Source: Streptomyces griseoruber (GTDB taxonomy: Bacteria; Actinomycetota; Actinomycetes; Streptomycetales; Streptomycetaceae). From it: 64,000 nt of DNA. Shown in pieces: positions 16,952 through 25,640 of the stretch (the first letter of the stretch is position 1; every line of letters begins with the position of its first letter). The stretch spans positions 153,606 to 217,605 of the forward strand of contig NZ_KQ948769.1 of assembly GCF_001514205.1 (NCBI RefSeq), read 5' to 3'. The position numbers and the translations under genes were made by a program. The notes under the pieces were generated by a model. That model saw only the letters and a program-made list of their open reading frames with translations, ran no database searches and was not told where the DNA came from.

Positions 16952-17659
16952 ATGGCAAGTGTGCTCGTGGTCGAGGACGACCAGTTCGTCCGCTCGGCGC
17001 TCATCCGGCATCTGACCGACGCCTCGCATCTGGTGCGCAGCGTCGGCACCGCGCTGGAGGCGCTGCGCGAGGTCGCCCACTTCCGCTTCGACGTGGTGAT
17101 CCTGGACCTCGGACTGCCCGATCTGGACGGCTCCGAGGCCCTGAAGATGCTGCGCGGCATCACCGACGTGCCGGTCATCATCGCCACCGCGCGCGACGAC
17201 GAGACGGAGATCGTCCGGCTGCTGAACGCGGGCGCGGACGACTACCTGACCAAGCCGTTCTCCGTGGAGCACCTGTCGGCGCGGATGGCGGCGGTCCTGC
17301 GCCGGGCCCGCTCCGGAGCCGGGGAGCCCCCGCCCTCCAGCGTCCTGCGCGTCGGCGGCCTGAGCGTCGATCCGCTGCGCCGCCAGGCGGAGTTGGACGG
17401 CGTACGCCTCGACCTCACCCGCCGTGAGTTCGACCTGCTGGCCTTCCTGGCGGCCCGGCCGGGACTCGTCGTCCCGCGCCGGGAGCTGCTCGCCGAGGTG
17501 TGGCAGCAGTCCTACGGCGACGACCAGACGATCGACGTCCATCTGTCCTGGCTGCGGAGGAAGTTGGGGGAGACGGCGGCCAGCCCGCGCTATCTGCACA
17601 CCCTGCGCGGGGTCGGCGTGAAGCTCGAACCACCAGGGGAAGCGGGGCCCGTGCGATGA
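16952..17659 (+). CDS. OmpR-family response regulator
   Basis: 235 residues. Receiver domain with VVEDD near the start, phospho-acceptor Asp52 in VVILDLGLPD, and Lys in YLTKPF. The C-terminal winged helix has RREFDLLAFLA, ELLAEVW and IDVHLSWLRRKLGE. Its stop overlaps the kinase start (ATGA), so the two are cotranscribed and coupled. Target genes are unknown. It corresponds by position to an uncharacterised pair near SCO2800 in S. coelicolor (from memory). Confidence 0.92.
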   Translation: MASVLVVEDDQFVRSALIRHLTDASHLVRSVGTALEALREVAHFRFDVVILDLGLPDLDGSEALKMLRGITDVPVIIATARDDETEIVRLLNAGADDYLTKPFSVEHLSARMAAVLRRARSGAGEPPPSSVLRVGGLSVDPLRRQAELDGVRLDLTRREFDLLAFLAARPGLVVPRRELLAEVWQQSYGDDQTIDVHLSWLRRKLGETAASPRYLHTLRGVGVKLEPPGEAGPVR

Positions 17660-19026
17660 GGTGGGCACTGGTCAGGGTCTGTCTGGCGGTCACCACGATG
17701 GTCGTGGTCGCCTTCGCCGTCCCCCTCGGTCTCGTCGTCCGGGAGATGGCCCGCGACCGCGCCTTCTCCAACGCCGAGCGGGAGGCCGCGGTGGTGGTCC
17801 CGGCCCTGTCCATCACCACCGACCGGGAGGAGCTGGAGCGCGTCGTCGCCTCGGCCGGCTCAGGCGACGGGATGGCCGTGCACATACCGGCCGGTGACGG
17901 CCGGGCCGCCGTGGACCTCGGCCGGCGGCGGGCCGCCGCAGCGGACGTCGCCGCCGTACGGAAGCTGGGCCGTGCCTCGACCGCCGAGGTGCCGGGCGGC
18001 TCCGTGCTGCTCCAGCCGGTCGCGCTGGGCCTGGGGACCGTGGTGGTCGAGGTGTACGTCCCGGAGTCCGAGGTCACCAACGGCGTCGGCACGGCGTGGG
18101 CGGTGCTGGCGGGGGTCGGGATCGCGCTGGTCCTCGGTTCGGTCGCGGTCGCCGACCGGCTCGGTGTACGGATGGTGCAGCCGGCCCGGCGGCTGGTGGA
18201 GGGGGCGCACGAACTGGGGGAGGGCAAGCTCGGGGCCCGCGTCCCGGAGGAGGGCCCGGACGAACTGCGCCGGGCGGCGGTGGCGTTCAACTCGATGGCC
18301 GATCAGGTGGTCCAGCTCCTGGCGAACGAACGCGAGTTGGCGGCCGACCTGTCCCACCGGCTGCGCACCCCGCTGACCGTGCTCCGGCTGAACGCGGCCT
18401 CCCTCGGCGACTCCCCGGCCGCCGAGCAGACCCGCACGGCGGTGGCCCAGCTGGAGCGCGAGGTCGACACGATCATCCGTACGGCCCGGGAGGCCAAGCC
18501 GCAGACGACGGCGCCCGGCGCGGGGGCCGGCTGCGACGCGGCGGAGGTGGTCCGGGAGCGGATGGCGTTCTGGTCGGCGCTCGCCGAGGACGAGGGCCGC
18601 AAGGTCCGCACCGCCGGGGTCGACCGTCCGGTCCGCATACCCGTGGTCCGTGCCGACCTGGCCGCCGCCCTGGACGCCCTCCTCGGCAACGTCTTCCGGC
18701 ACACCCCGGAAGGGACCGCCTTCGCGGTGGACGTCCACAACAGCGAGGACGCGGTGATCGTCCTGGTCTCGGACGCGGGCCCGGGCATCGCCGACCCCGA
18801 GACGGCGATGGCCCGCGGCCGCGGATCCGGTGCCACCGGCTCCACCGGCCTGGGCCTGGACATCGTCCGCCGCCTCGCCGAGTCCACCGGCGGCGACGTC
18901 CGCATCGGCCGCTCGGTCCTCGGCGGCACGGAGATCCGCATCTGGCTCCAACTGGACGGCCGCGAGCCGGTCCGCAGGGGCCACCGGGGAGCCATGCGCA
19001 GGCGAAGACGGCCGGCGACCAGGTGA
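17656..19026 (+). CDS. membrane sensor histidine kinase
   Basis: 456 residues. Two membrane segments (residues ~5-27 and ~150-175) enclose a ~125-residue extracytoplasmic sensor, followed by a HAMP linker (residues ~176-225), the phospho-acceptor helix DLSHRLRTPLTVL with His234, N-box LLGNVFRHTPEG, G1 SDAGPGI and G2 GSTGLGLDIVRR. All catalytic motifs are intact. Translationally coupled to the response regulator. The C-terminal 18 residues are strongly basic. Confidence 0.9.
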   Translation: MRWALVRVCLAVTTMVVVAFAVPLGLVVREMARDRAFSNAEREAAVVVPALSITTDREELERVVASAGSGDGMAVHIPAGDGRAAVDLGRRRAAAADVAAVRKLGRASTAEVPGGSVLLQPVALGLGTVVVEVYVPESEVTNGVGTAWAVLAGVGIALVLGSVAVADRLGVRMVQPARRLVEGAHELGEGKLGARVPEEGPDELRRAAVAFNSMADQVVQLLANERELAADLSHRLRTPLTVLRLNAASLGDSPAAEQTRTAVAQLEREVDTIIRTAREAKPQTTAPGAGAGCDAAEVVRERMAFWSALAEDEGRKVRTAGVDRPVRIPVVRADLAAALDALLGNVFRHTPEGTAFAVDVHNSEDAVIVLVSDAGPGIADPETAMARGRGSGATGSTGLGLDIVRRLAESTGGDVRIGRSVLGGTEIRIWLQLDGREPVRRGHRGAMRRRRRPATR

Positions 19027-19157
19027 CCCCCGGCCCCGCGCCCCGGGTGCCCGACCCGGAACCGGTCTCGACCTTTAACCGGCTCCGAGGTCCGGCTTAA
19101 GCGCACCCTAAGATCCTCCGCCCCCGCCCCTGTCAGGCATTTTGCCGGGTTCGGGCT

Positions 19158-19330
19158 CGCTAGTGCCGCGGCAGGCAACGTTCGCCCCGTCGCGACGCCC
19201 GGCACGCACTCTCGCCGCACCGGCCGAAAGCCCAAGTACGTCCAGTACGAGGACTTCCGGCCGGCACGCCGAGAGCACGCACCGGACGCCGCTCCTTGAC
19301 GGGCAAACGTTGCCTGCCGCGGCACTAGCG
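19158..19330. mobile_element. 173-bp MITE with 29-bp terminal inverted repeats
   Basis: The left end (19158-19186) starts CGCTAGTGCCGCGGCAGGCA. The right end (19302-19330) is its reverse complement with one mismatch in 29. Between them, a frame on the plus strand contains RKPKYVQYEDFRPARRE and ends with TGA just before the right repeat. It looks like the C-terminus of a transposase whose rest has been deleted. No clear target duplication is seen beyond the palindromic CTAG at each tip. The element ends 43 bases before the chitinase start codon. Confidence 0.82.
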
Positions 19331-19373
19331 TGCTGCCGCACCTCACCCCACGAGCAGTGAGGGCGGGCACGTC

Positions 19374-20883
19374 ATGAGCAGCCACCGGCGCAAGGTCAGC
19401 GGCAGGAACCAGGTGATCGGCGGTGTCGTCGCCGCGGCGGTGGTGGGCGGTGGGGCCGTGTTCGTCGCCGGTACCGCGCAGGCGGCCGGGGTCGGGGCGG
19501 CGTACACCAGGACCAGTGACTGGTCGACCGGGTACACCGCGCAGTACGTCGTCACCAACAACAGCGGGCGGGTGAAGGCGGACTGGAAGCTGGAGTTCGA
19601 TCTGCCGGCGGGGGCGAGGCTCGGTTCGCTCTGGAACGCCGAGTCGACGGTCGGCGGGCGGCACGTCACCGTGACCCCGCCGAAGTGGGACACCGACGGG
19701 CTGGCGGTCGGGGAGTCGGTCACCGTCGGGTTCGTGGTCAACGGGAGCGGGGATCCGGTCGGCTGCCGGGTCGACGGGGCCGCGTGCTCGGCGGACCAGG
19801 GGGCCACCCCCGAGCCGAGCGGCCGGCCGACGGGGAGCGCGACGCCCCCCCGCGACGCCCACCACGGCACCCACCACGGCACCCACGCGGACGTCCACGC
19901 CGACCGCCACCCCCGCCTCCCCCTCCCCCTCCCCGAGCACGGGCGCGAGCACCGGCACCGGATCCGGCACCACCGCCTCCGCCTCCGCCCCCTCCGCCCC
20001 CTTCGCCCCCTACGTCGACACCTCCCTCTATCCCGCCTTCGATCTCCTCGCGCACGCCTTGGCGACCGGCGTGAAGGACTACAACCTGGCGTTCGTGACC
20101 GACGGCGGCGGCTGTACGCCGAAGTGGGGCGGGGTGACGGACCTCGGGAGCGACGCGGTGGCGGCTCGGATAGGGGCGCTCCGGGCGAAGGGCGGGGACG
20201 TCCGGGTCTCCTTCGGCGGGGCGAGCGGCTCCGAGCTGGCCACGGTCTGCTCCTCGGCGGACGCGCTGGCGGCGGCGTACGGGAAGGTCGTGGACGCCTA
20301 CCGGCTGACCAAGGTCGACTTCGACGTGGAGGGCGGGGCGCTGCCGAACACGGCGGCGAACACCCGGCGCGCCCAGGCGATCGCGAAGCTCCAGCGGCAG
20401 CACCCCGGACTCGATGTCTCCTTCACCCTCCCGGTGATGCCGGAGGGGCTGACGCAGGACGGCGTGACTTTGCTCTCGGACGCCAAGGCAAATGGTGTGA
20501 AAGTCGACACTGTGAATGTCATGGCGATGGACTACGGTCCGGCGTACAGCGGTGACATGGGCACCTGTGCCGAGCAGGCGGCCACCGCTACCCAGGCACA
20601 GGTCAAGAGCGTGTTCGGGCTGAGCGACAGCGCGGCCTGGAAGGCGGTCGCGGTCACCCCCGTGATCGGGGTGAACGACGTCGCCACGGAGGTCTTCAAG
20701 GTCGAGGACGCCACCCGGCTCGTCGCCTTCGCGAAGTCGAAGGGGCTCGCGTGGCTGTCGATGTGGTCGGCGGCGCGGGACAGGCAGTGCCCGGGTGGGG
20801 CCAAGGGCTCCGCCGATGCCACCTGCAGCTCGATCGTCCAGGGCGACGCGGCGTTCTCGAAGGCCTTCGACACCCTCGAATGA
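19374..20883 (+). pseudogene. secreted GH18 chitinase-like protein with N-terminal CBM2, frameshifted in a poly-C tract
   Basis: Frame 1 from ATG 19374 encodes a signal peptide (hydrophobic VIGGVVAAAVVGGGAVFVAG, then AQA) and a CBM2-type domain (SDWSTGYTAQYVVTNN, VKADWKLEFDLPAG). At a run of seven C (19845-19851) the frame must drop one base to continue into a Thr/Pro/Ser linker and the GH18-like domain (KDYNLAFVTDGGG, VSFGGASGSELA, KVDFDVEGG, WLSMWSAARD). Without the extra C the protein would be 502 residues. The catalytic DxDxE is present as Asp-Phe-Asp-Val-Glu; the first Asp of the longer DxxDxDxE motif is Thr. Either a real inactivation, a phase-variable tract or a sequencing error. Chitin or a related polymer is the likely substrate. 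Confidence 0.82.
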
Positions 20884-20897
20884 TCAAGGAAGTGATC

Positions 20898-20951
20898 ATG
20901 AAGACGATCGAGAAGGTGATCAAGGTGTGTCGGTTACGTTTCGACAAATGA
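20898..20951 (+). CDS. possible 17-aa Lys-rich peptide
   Basis: A short frame MKTIEKVIKVCRLRFDK begins 15 bases after the chitinase stop, with AAGGAAG about five bases upstream. It lies in a patch of unusually low GC carrying several GTGATCA/TGATCA copies. Very short, no family. It may be fortuitous. Confidence 0.25.
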   Translation: MKTIEKVIKVCRLRFDK

Positions 20952-20963
20952 AGCCATCGGCTC

Positions 20964-20993
20964 TTGACGCATGAGTGGACATACGGCTGTTAT
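20964..20993 (+). promoter_or_regulatory. candidate sigma-70-type promoter of the galactoside operon
   Basis: TTGACG (20964-20969) and TGTTAT (20988-20993) with an 18-base spacer, about 100 bases before the binding-protein start codon, in an AT-richer patch. A regulator binding site was not identified with confidence. Confidence 0.45.
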
Positions 20994-21093
20994 TGCGCCA
21001 CCCCGTGTTCGGTCAAGTTGATTTCTGGTCGATTAAGACCGGAAGTTTTCCGTCAGACCTCCATGACCGAACCTTGCTGTCAGGAGCCGCTTC

Positions 21094-22410
21094 ATGCACG
21101 ACCTCTCCCCCTCCGGCCGCCTCCACCTCCCCTCCCCGAGCCGTCGCACCCTGCTGCGCGGCATCGGCGGCGCGGCCGTCCTCGGCGCCGGCATACCGCT
21201 GCTGTCGGCCTGCGGCGGCAGTGGCACCTCCTCCGACCCGAAGACCGTCAGCCTCGGCTCCAACGCGTCCGACGCGGTCCCGAAGAAGGCCTTCGCCGAG
21301 ATCTACGCGGCCTTCAAGAAGCAGTCCGGGATCGCGGTCGACGTGAACACCAAGGACCACAACACGTTCCAGGAGCAGATCAACTCCTACCTCCAGGGCA
21401 CCCCGGACGACGTGTTCAACTGGTTCGCCGGCTACCGGATGCAGTTCTTCGCGGCCAAGGGTCTGACCTCGTCCATCGACGACGTGTGGGCGAAGATCGG
21501 GGACAACTTCCCCGACGCCATGAAGAAGCTCAGCAAGGGCGCGGACGGTAAGTACTACTTCGTGCCGCTGTACACCTACCCCTGGGCGCTCTTCTACCGC
21601 AAGAGCGTCTTCCAGCAGCACGGCTACACCGTCCCCACCACCTGGGACCAGCTGATCGCGCTGTGCAAGCAGATGAAGAAGGACGGGCTGACCCCGATCG
21701 CCTTCGGCGACAAGGACGCCTGGCCGGCGATGGGCACCTTCGACCAGATCAACTTCCGGCTCAACGGCTACGACTTCCACGTCGAGCTGATGGCGGGCAA
21801 GGCCTCCTGGACCGACGCCAAGGTCAAGGCCGCCTTCGACCACTGGGCCGAGCTGCTGCCGTACCACCAGGAGGGCTCCCTCGGCCGTACCTGGCAGGAC
21901 GCCGCCCAGACGCTGGTGTCGAAGAAGGCCGGCATGTACCTCCTCGGCTCCTTCGTCGCTCAGCAGTTCACCGACAAGGCGGACCTGGACGACCTCGACT
22001 TCTTCGCCTTCCCGGAGATCAACTCCGCGTTCGGCCAGGACACCGTCGAGGCCCCCACCGACGGCTTCATGGTCTCCAAGGCCCCGAAGAACAAGGAGGG
22101 CGTCACCAAGCTCCTGGAGTACCTCGGCACCCCCGAGGCCGAGCAGATCTACCTCAAGGCCGACTCCAGCGTCGTCGCCGCCTCCAGCAAGGCCGACACC
22201 TCCTCGTACACCGCCCTCCAGAAGAAGGCGTACGAGATGATCAGTGGCGCCAAGAGCCTCACGCAGTTCATGGACCGCGACAGCCGCCCCGACTTCACCT
22301 CCACGGTCATGCAGCCCGCGCTGCAGAAGTTCGTCCGTGACCCCAAGGGCATCGACAGCCTGCTCACCTCGATCGAGCGTCAGAAGAAGACGATCTTCGC
22401 GTCCAACTGA
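21094..22410 (+). CDS. ABC sugar-binding lipoprotein of the galactoside system
   Basis: 438 residues. ATG with AGGAGCC upstream. The signal has a twin-arginine motif (SRRTLLRG) and a lipobox LLSACGG, so it is probably exported folded through Tat and lipidated. The mature part is a family-1 (MalE-like) solute-binding protein. It heads an operon with two permeases, an alpha-galactosidase and a beta-galactosidase, so the ligand is probably a galactose-containing oligosaccharide such as melibiose, raffinose or galacto-oligosaccharide (inference from context). Confidence 0.88.
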   Translation: MHDLSPSGRLHLPSPSRRTLLRGIGGAAVLGAGIPLLSACGGSGTSSDPKTVSLGSNASDAVPKKAFAEIYAAFKKQSGIAVDVNTKDHNTFQEQINSYLQGTPDDVFNWFAGYRMQFFAAKGLTSSIDDVWAKIGDNFPDAMKKLSKGADGKYYFVPLYTYPWALFYRKSVFQQHGYTVPTTWDQLIALCKQMKKDGLTPIAFGDKDAWPAMGTFDQINFRLNGYDFHVELMAGKASWTDAKVKAAFDHWAELLPYHQEGSLGRTWQDAAQTLVSKKAGMYLLGSFVAQQFTDKADLDDLDFFAFPEINSAFGQDTVEAPTDGFMVSKAPKNKEGVTKLLEYLGTPEAEQIYLKADSSVVAASSKADTSSYTALQKKAYEMISGAKSLTQFMDRDSRPDFTSTVMQPALQKFVRDPKGIDSLLTSIERQKKTIFASN

Positions 22411-22430
22411 GAGCGCGGCTCCCGTAACCC

Positions 22431-23408
22431 ATGAGTACCGACACCACCGAGAAGTCCTCGCAGGCGGCCACCCGGCCGCCTCGGGGCGCGTCCTCGAAGA
22501 AGCGGGTTCCGCAGGGCCACCGGCGCCTGCTGACCCGCCGCGACCGGCTCACGCTCGGCCTGATGGCCGGCGTGCCGACGATCCTGCACGTGACCCTCGT
22601 CTGGGTCACCGCCCTCGCCTCCATCGCCCTGGCCTTCACCACCTGGGACGGCATCGGCTTCGACTCCATCAGGTGGGTGGGGCTGGACAACTTCAAGGAG
22701 CTGTTCACCAACAACCCGCAGTTCTGGCCCGCGGTCCAGCACAACATCATCTGGTTCGTCGTGCTGATCCTGATCCCGACCCCGTTCGGGCTCTTCCTCG
22801 CGGTCCAGCTGGACAAGAAGATCCGCTTCAGCCGTGTCTACCAGACCGCCTACTTCCTGCCGGTCGTGGTCTCGCTGGCGGTCACCGGATTCGTCTGGCA
22901 GCTCGTCTACAACCCCGACACCGGCCTGATCAACAGCATCATCGGGGCCAACAAGCCGGGCCACTACATCGACTGGATCGGCGACCCGAACCTCAACCTG
23001 TGGGCGATCCTGGTCGCCGCCTGCTGGCGGCACACCGGCTACATGATGATCCTCTACCTGGCCGGCCTGAAGGGCGTCGACCCGTCCCTGCGCGAGGCCT
23101 CCTCGCTGGACGGCGCCAACGAGTGGCAGACGTTCAAGAACGTCATCTTCCCCACCCTGCGGCCCACGAACACCGTGGTGCTCGTGGTGACGATCATCGA
23201 GGCCCTGCGCGCCTTCGACCTCGTCTTCGTCTTCAACAAGGGCGCCCAGGGCACCGAGCTGCTCTCGATCCTGGTCACCAACAACATCATCGGCGAGTCC
23301 AGCCGCATCGGATACGGCTCCGCGATCGCCGTCGTCCTGCTGCTGATCTCCCTCGCGGTGATCATCCCGTATCTGATCTCGACCTTCCGGAAGGAGCGGA
23401 GCGCATGA
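22431..23408 (+). CDS. ABC sugar permease, MalF-like
   Basis: 325 residues with six membrane helices after a ~45-residue basic cytoplasmic tail. The conserved cytoplasmic EAA loop reads EASSLDGANEWQTFKNVIFP (near residue 225), where the ATPase docks. Its stop overlaps the start of the second permease by four bases. No ATP-binding subunit is encoded in the operon; in Streptomyces such importers share the multitask ATPase MsiK (established for several systems). Confidence 0.9.
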   Translation: MSTDTTEKSSQAATRPPRGASSKKRVPQGHRRLLTRRDRLTLGLMAGVPTILHVTLVWVTALASIALAFTTWDGIGFDSIRWVGLDNFKELFTNNPQFWPAVQHNIIWFVVLILIPTPFGLFLAVQLDKKIRFSRVYQTAYFLPVVVSLAVTGFVWQLVYNPDTGLINSIIGANKPGHYIDWIGDPNLNLWAILVAACWRHTGYMMILYLAGLKGVDPSLREASSLDGANEWQTFKNVIFPTLRPTNTVVLVVTIIEALRAFDLVFVFNKGAQGTELLSILVTNNIIGESSRIGYGSAIAVVLLLISLAVIIPYLISTFRKERSA

Positions 23409-24292
23409 GCACCACCACCCTGCCCGTGAAGCAGCGCACCCCCGTCCGCCCCGCCCGGATCCTGCTGCACACCTTCCTCGTCGTCACCTCCCTGGCCTGG
23501 CTCGCCCCCCTGCTGTGGGCGCTGTTCGCGGCCCTGCGGCCGTACGCCGAGACCAGCGAGAAGGGCTATGTCTCCTGGCCGGACAAGCTCAGCCTCGACA
23601 ACTTCACCAACGCCTTCGAGCAGTCGGACATGGTCCACTACTTCGGGAACACGCTGCTCATCGCGGTCCCCGCGGTGCTGGTGACCCTGTTCCTGTCGTC
23701 CTGCGTGGCGTTCTACGTCAGCCGCTTCGACTTCCGGGTCAACCTGTTCCTGCTCCTGGTCTTCACCGCGGGCAACCTCCTCCCGCAGCAGGTGATCATC
23801 ACCCCGCTGTACCGCCTGTACCTGCTGATCGACCTGCCCGGCATCACGGTGAGCGGCAAGCTGTACGACTCCGCGCTCGGCCTGGTCCTGATCCACGTGG
23901 CGTTCCAGTCCGGCTTCTGCGCCTTCGTGCTCAGCAACTACATGCGCTCCCTGCCGCACGAGCTGACCGAGGCCGCCCTGGTCGACGGCGCGTCCGTGTG
24001 GCGCCTGTACTGGCAGATCGTGCTGCCGCTGTGCAAGCCCGCGATGGCCGCCCTCGCCACCCTGCTCTCCATCTGGATCTACAACGATTTCTTCTGGGCG
24101 ATCGTGCTGATCTCCACCGGCGAGAACATGCCGATCACCTCGGCCCTGAACAACCTCTCCGGCCAGTACTTCACCGACCCCAACCTGGTCGCCGCAGGCG
24201 CCCTGCTCACCGCGATCCCCACGCTGATCGTGTACTTCGCGCTCCAGCGGCAGTTCGTCAGCGGCCTGACCCTGGGCGCCAACAAGGGCTGA
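23405..24292 (+). CDS. ABC sugar permease, MalG-like
   Basis: 295 residues, six membrane helices. EAA loop EAALVDGASVWRLYWQIVLP. Start ATG overlaps the previous stop (ATGA). Together with the MalF-like chain it forms the channel for the binding lipoprotein upstream. The downstream alpha-galactosidase starts 37 bases after its stop. Confidence 0.9.
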   Translation: MSTTTLPVKQRTPVRPARILLHTFLVVTSLAWLAPLLWALFAALRPYAETSEKGYVSWPDKLSLDNFTNAFEQSDMVHYFGNTLLIAVPAVLVTLFLSSCVAFYVSRFDFRVNLFLLLVFTAGNLLPQQVIITPLYRLYLLIDLPGITVSGKLYDSALGLVLIHVAFQSGFCAFVLSNYMRSLPHELTEAALVDGASVWRLYWQIVLPLCKPAMAALATLLSIWIYNDFFWAIVLISTGENMPITSALNNLSGQYFTDPNLVAAGALLTAIPTLIVYFALQRQFVSGLTLGANKG

Positions 24293-24329
24293 CGCCCGCA
24301 CTCGACAGCTCCCTGTGAAAGAGACCCCC

Positions 24330-25640
24330 GTGCACCACCCCTTCACCCCGGTGGCCGCCGTCCCCGTGGATCCACGGCGCGCCCGTGTCCACGAGGAGGG
24401 CTGGCAGTCCTGGAGCCCGAGCGGCGCCTACGCCCTCGACGCCCGCCCCCACCGCCCGGCGAACGCCACCTGGGCGACCGTCTGCTACCGCCCCGGGGTC
24501 ACCGTCCCCGCGGGGGTCTTCCAGGGCGAGGGCCTCCTCGCCCTCGACCCCGGCGACGGCTCGCCCGTCCGGCTGTGGGCCGCGCCGGACCCGGTCCGCG
24601 AGGTGCCCTCCATCCGGCTGGTCGTGAGGGACGGCACGGCGGAGATCGGCGCCGACGGCCCGGTGAAGGAGTTCACGGGCACGGACATCCAGGCGGTGCT
24701 GGCCGAGTGGGCGTCGGGCCTCGGCGTCCCGGCGCCGCGCCCGGCGCCCACCGTCTGGTGCTCCTGGTACGAGTACTTCACCGAGGTCACCGAGGACGAC
24801 GTCCACGAGAACCTCCGCGCGATGGACACCCTCGACCTGCCCGTCGACGTCGTCCAGATCGACGACGGCTACCAGAAGGCCCTCGGCGACTGGCTCACCC
24901 TCTCCGGCCGCTTCCGCTCCCGCCGCGGGATCGCGGAGGCCATCCGGGCCCGGGGCCGCCGCGCCGGCATCTGGACCGCGCCCTTCCTGGTCGACCCCGG
25001 CAGCGAACTCGCCGCCGGGCACCCCGACTGGCTGGTCCGCACCGCCGACGGCGGCTTCGCGCACGCCGGCCACAACTGGGGCCACGACCTGTACGTCCTC
25101 GACACCACCCACCCCGGGGCGGCGGCCTACCTCACCGAGGTCTTCCGCACCCTGCGCACCGAGGGCTACGACTACTTCAAGGCCGACTTCCTGTACGCGG
25201 GCGCCCTGGACGGCGTACGGCACGCCCCCGTGGACCCGCTGACGGCGTACCGCGACGGGATCGCGCTGATCCGTGCGGCGATCGGACCGGAGTCGTATCT
25301 CCTGGGCTGCGGCGCGCCGGTCCTGCCGTCGATCGGCCTGTTCGACGCGATGCGGGTCAGCCCGGACACGGCACCGCACCGCGCCCCCGAGGCCGGTGAC
25401 TTCAGCCAGCCCGGACAGGACGCGGCCGAGTTCACCGGCGCCGCCCGGCAGTGGCAGCACGGCCGGTTCTGGACCAACGACCCGGACTGCCTGATGGCCC
25501 GTCCGGCGGTGGAGACGCGCGAGCGATGGGCCGCGCACGTGGAGGCGACGGGTGGCCTGATGGCCTCCAGCGACCGTCTGCTCTCCCTGGATCCGTGGGG
25601 CGTGGACACCACGCGCCGGCTGCTGTCGGGAGGCGAGTGA
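24330..25640 (+). CDS. GH36-type alpha-galactosidase, intracellular
   Basis: 436 residues from GTG 24330, chosen because AAAGAGA lies upstream; GTG 24315 is in the same frame but without a signal. Short N-terminal beta domain (WQSWSPSGAY, a clan signature), then the catalytic barrel with WCSWYEYF, VVQIDDGYQ, nucleophile Asp286 in DYFKADFLYAG and acid/base Asp386 in NDPDCLMARP. It lacks the large N-terminal domain of long GH36 enzymes. No signal peptide, so it acts on imported alpha-galactosides. Stop and next start overlap by one base (TGATG). Confidence 0.85.
   Translation: MHHPFTPVAAVPVDPRRARVHEEGWQSWSPSGAYALDARPHRPANATWATVCYRPGVTVPAGVFQGEGLLALDPGDGSPVRLWAAPDPVREVPSIRLVVRDGTAEIGADGPVKEFTGTDIQAVLAEWASGLGVPAPRPAPTVWCSWYEYFTEVTEDDVHENLRAMDTLDLPVDVVQIDDGYQKALGDWLTLSGRFRSRRGIAEAIRARGRRAGIWTAPFLVDPGSELAAGHPDWLVRTADGGFAHAGHNWGHDLYVLDTTHPGAAAYLTEVFRTLRTEGYDYFKADFLYAGALDGVRHAPVDPLTAYRDGIALIRAAIGPESYLLGCGAPVLPSIGLFDAMRVSPDTAPHRAPEAGDFSQPGQDAAEFTGAARQWQHGRFWTNDPDCLMARPAVETRERWAAHVEATGGLMASSDRLLSLDPWGVDTTRRLLSGGE

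Noticed and set aside
18303..19973. A 556-codon minus-strand frame over the kinase, the MITE and the chitinase start
   Set aside because: It crosses unrelated plus-strand features and shows no domain; its continuity is due to GC bias.
21027..21040. GGTC-GATTAA-GACC as a DasR (dre) site upstream of the galactoside operon
   Set aside because: The half-sites are six bases apart; a dre site needs two.
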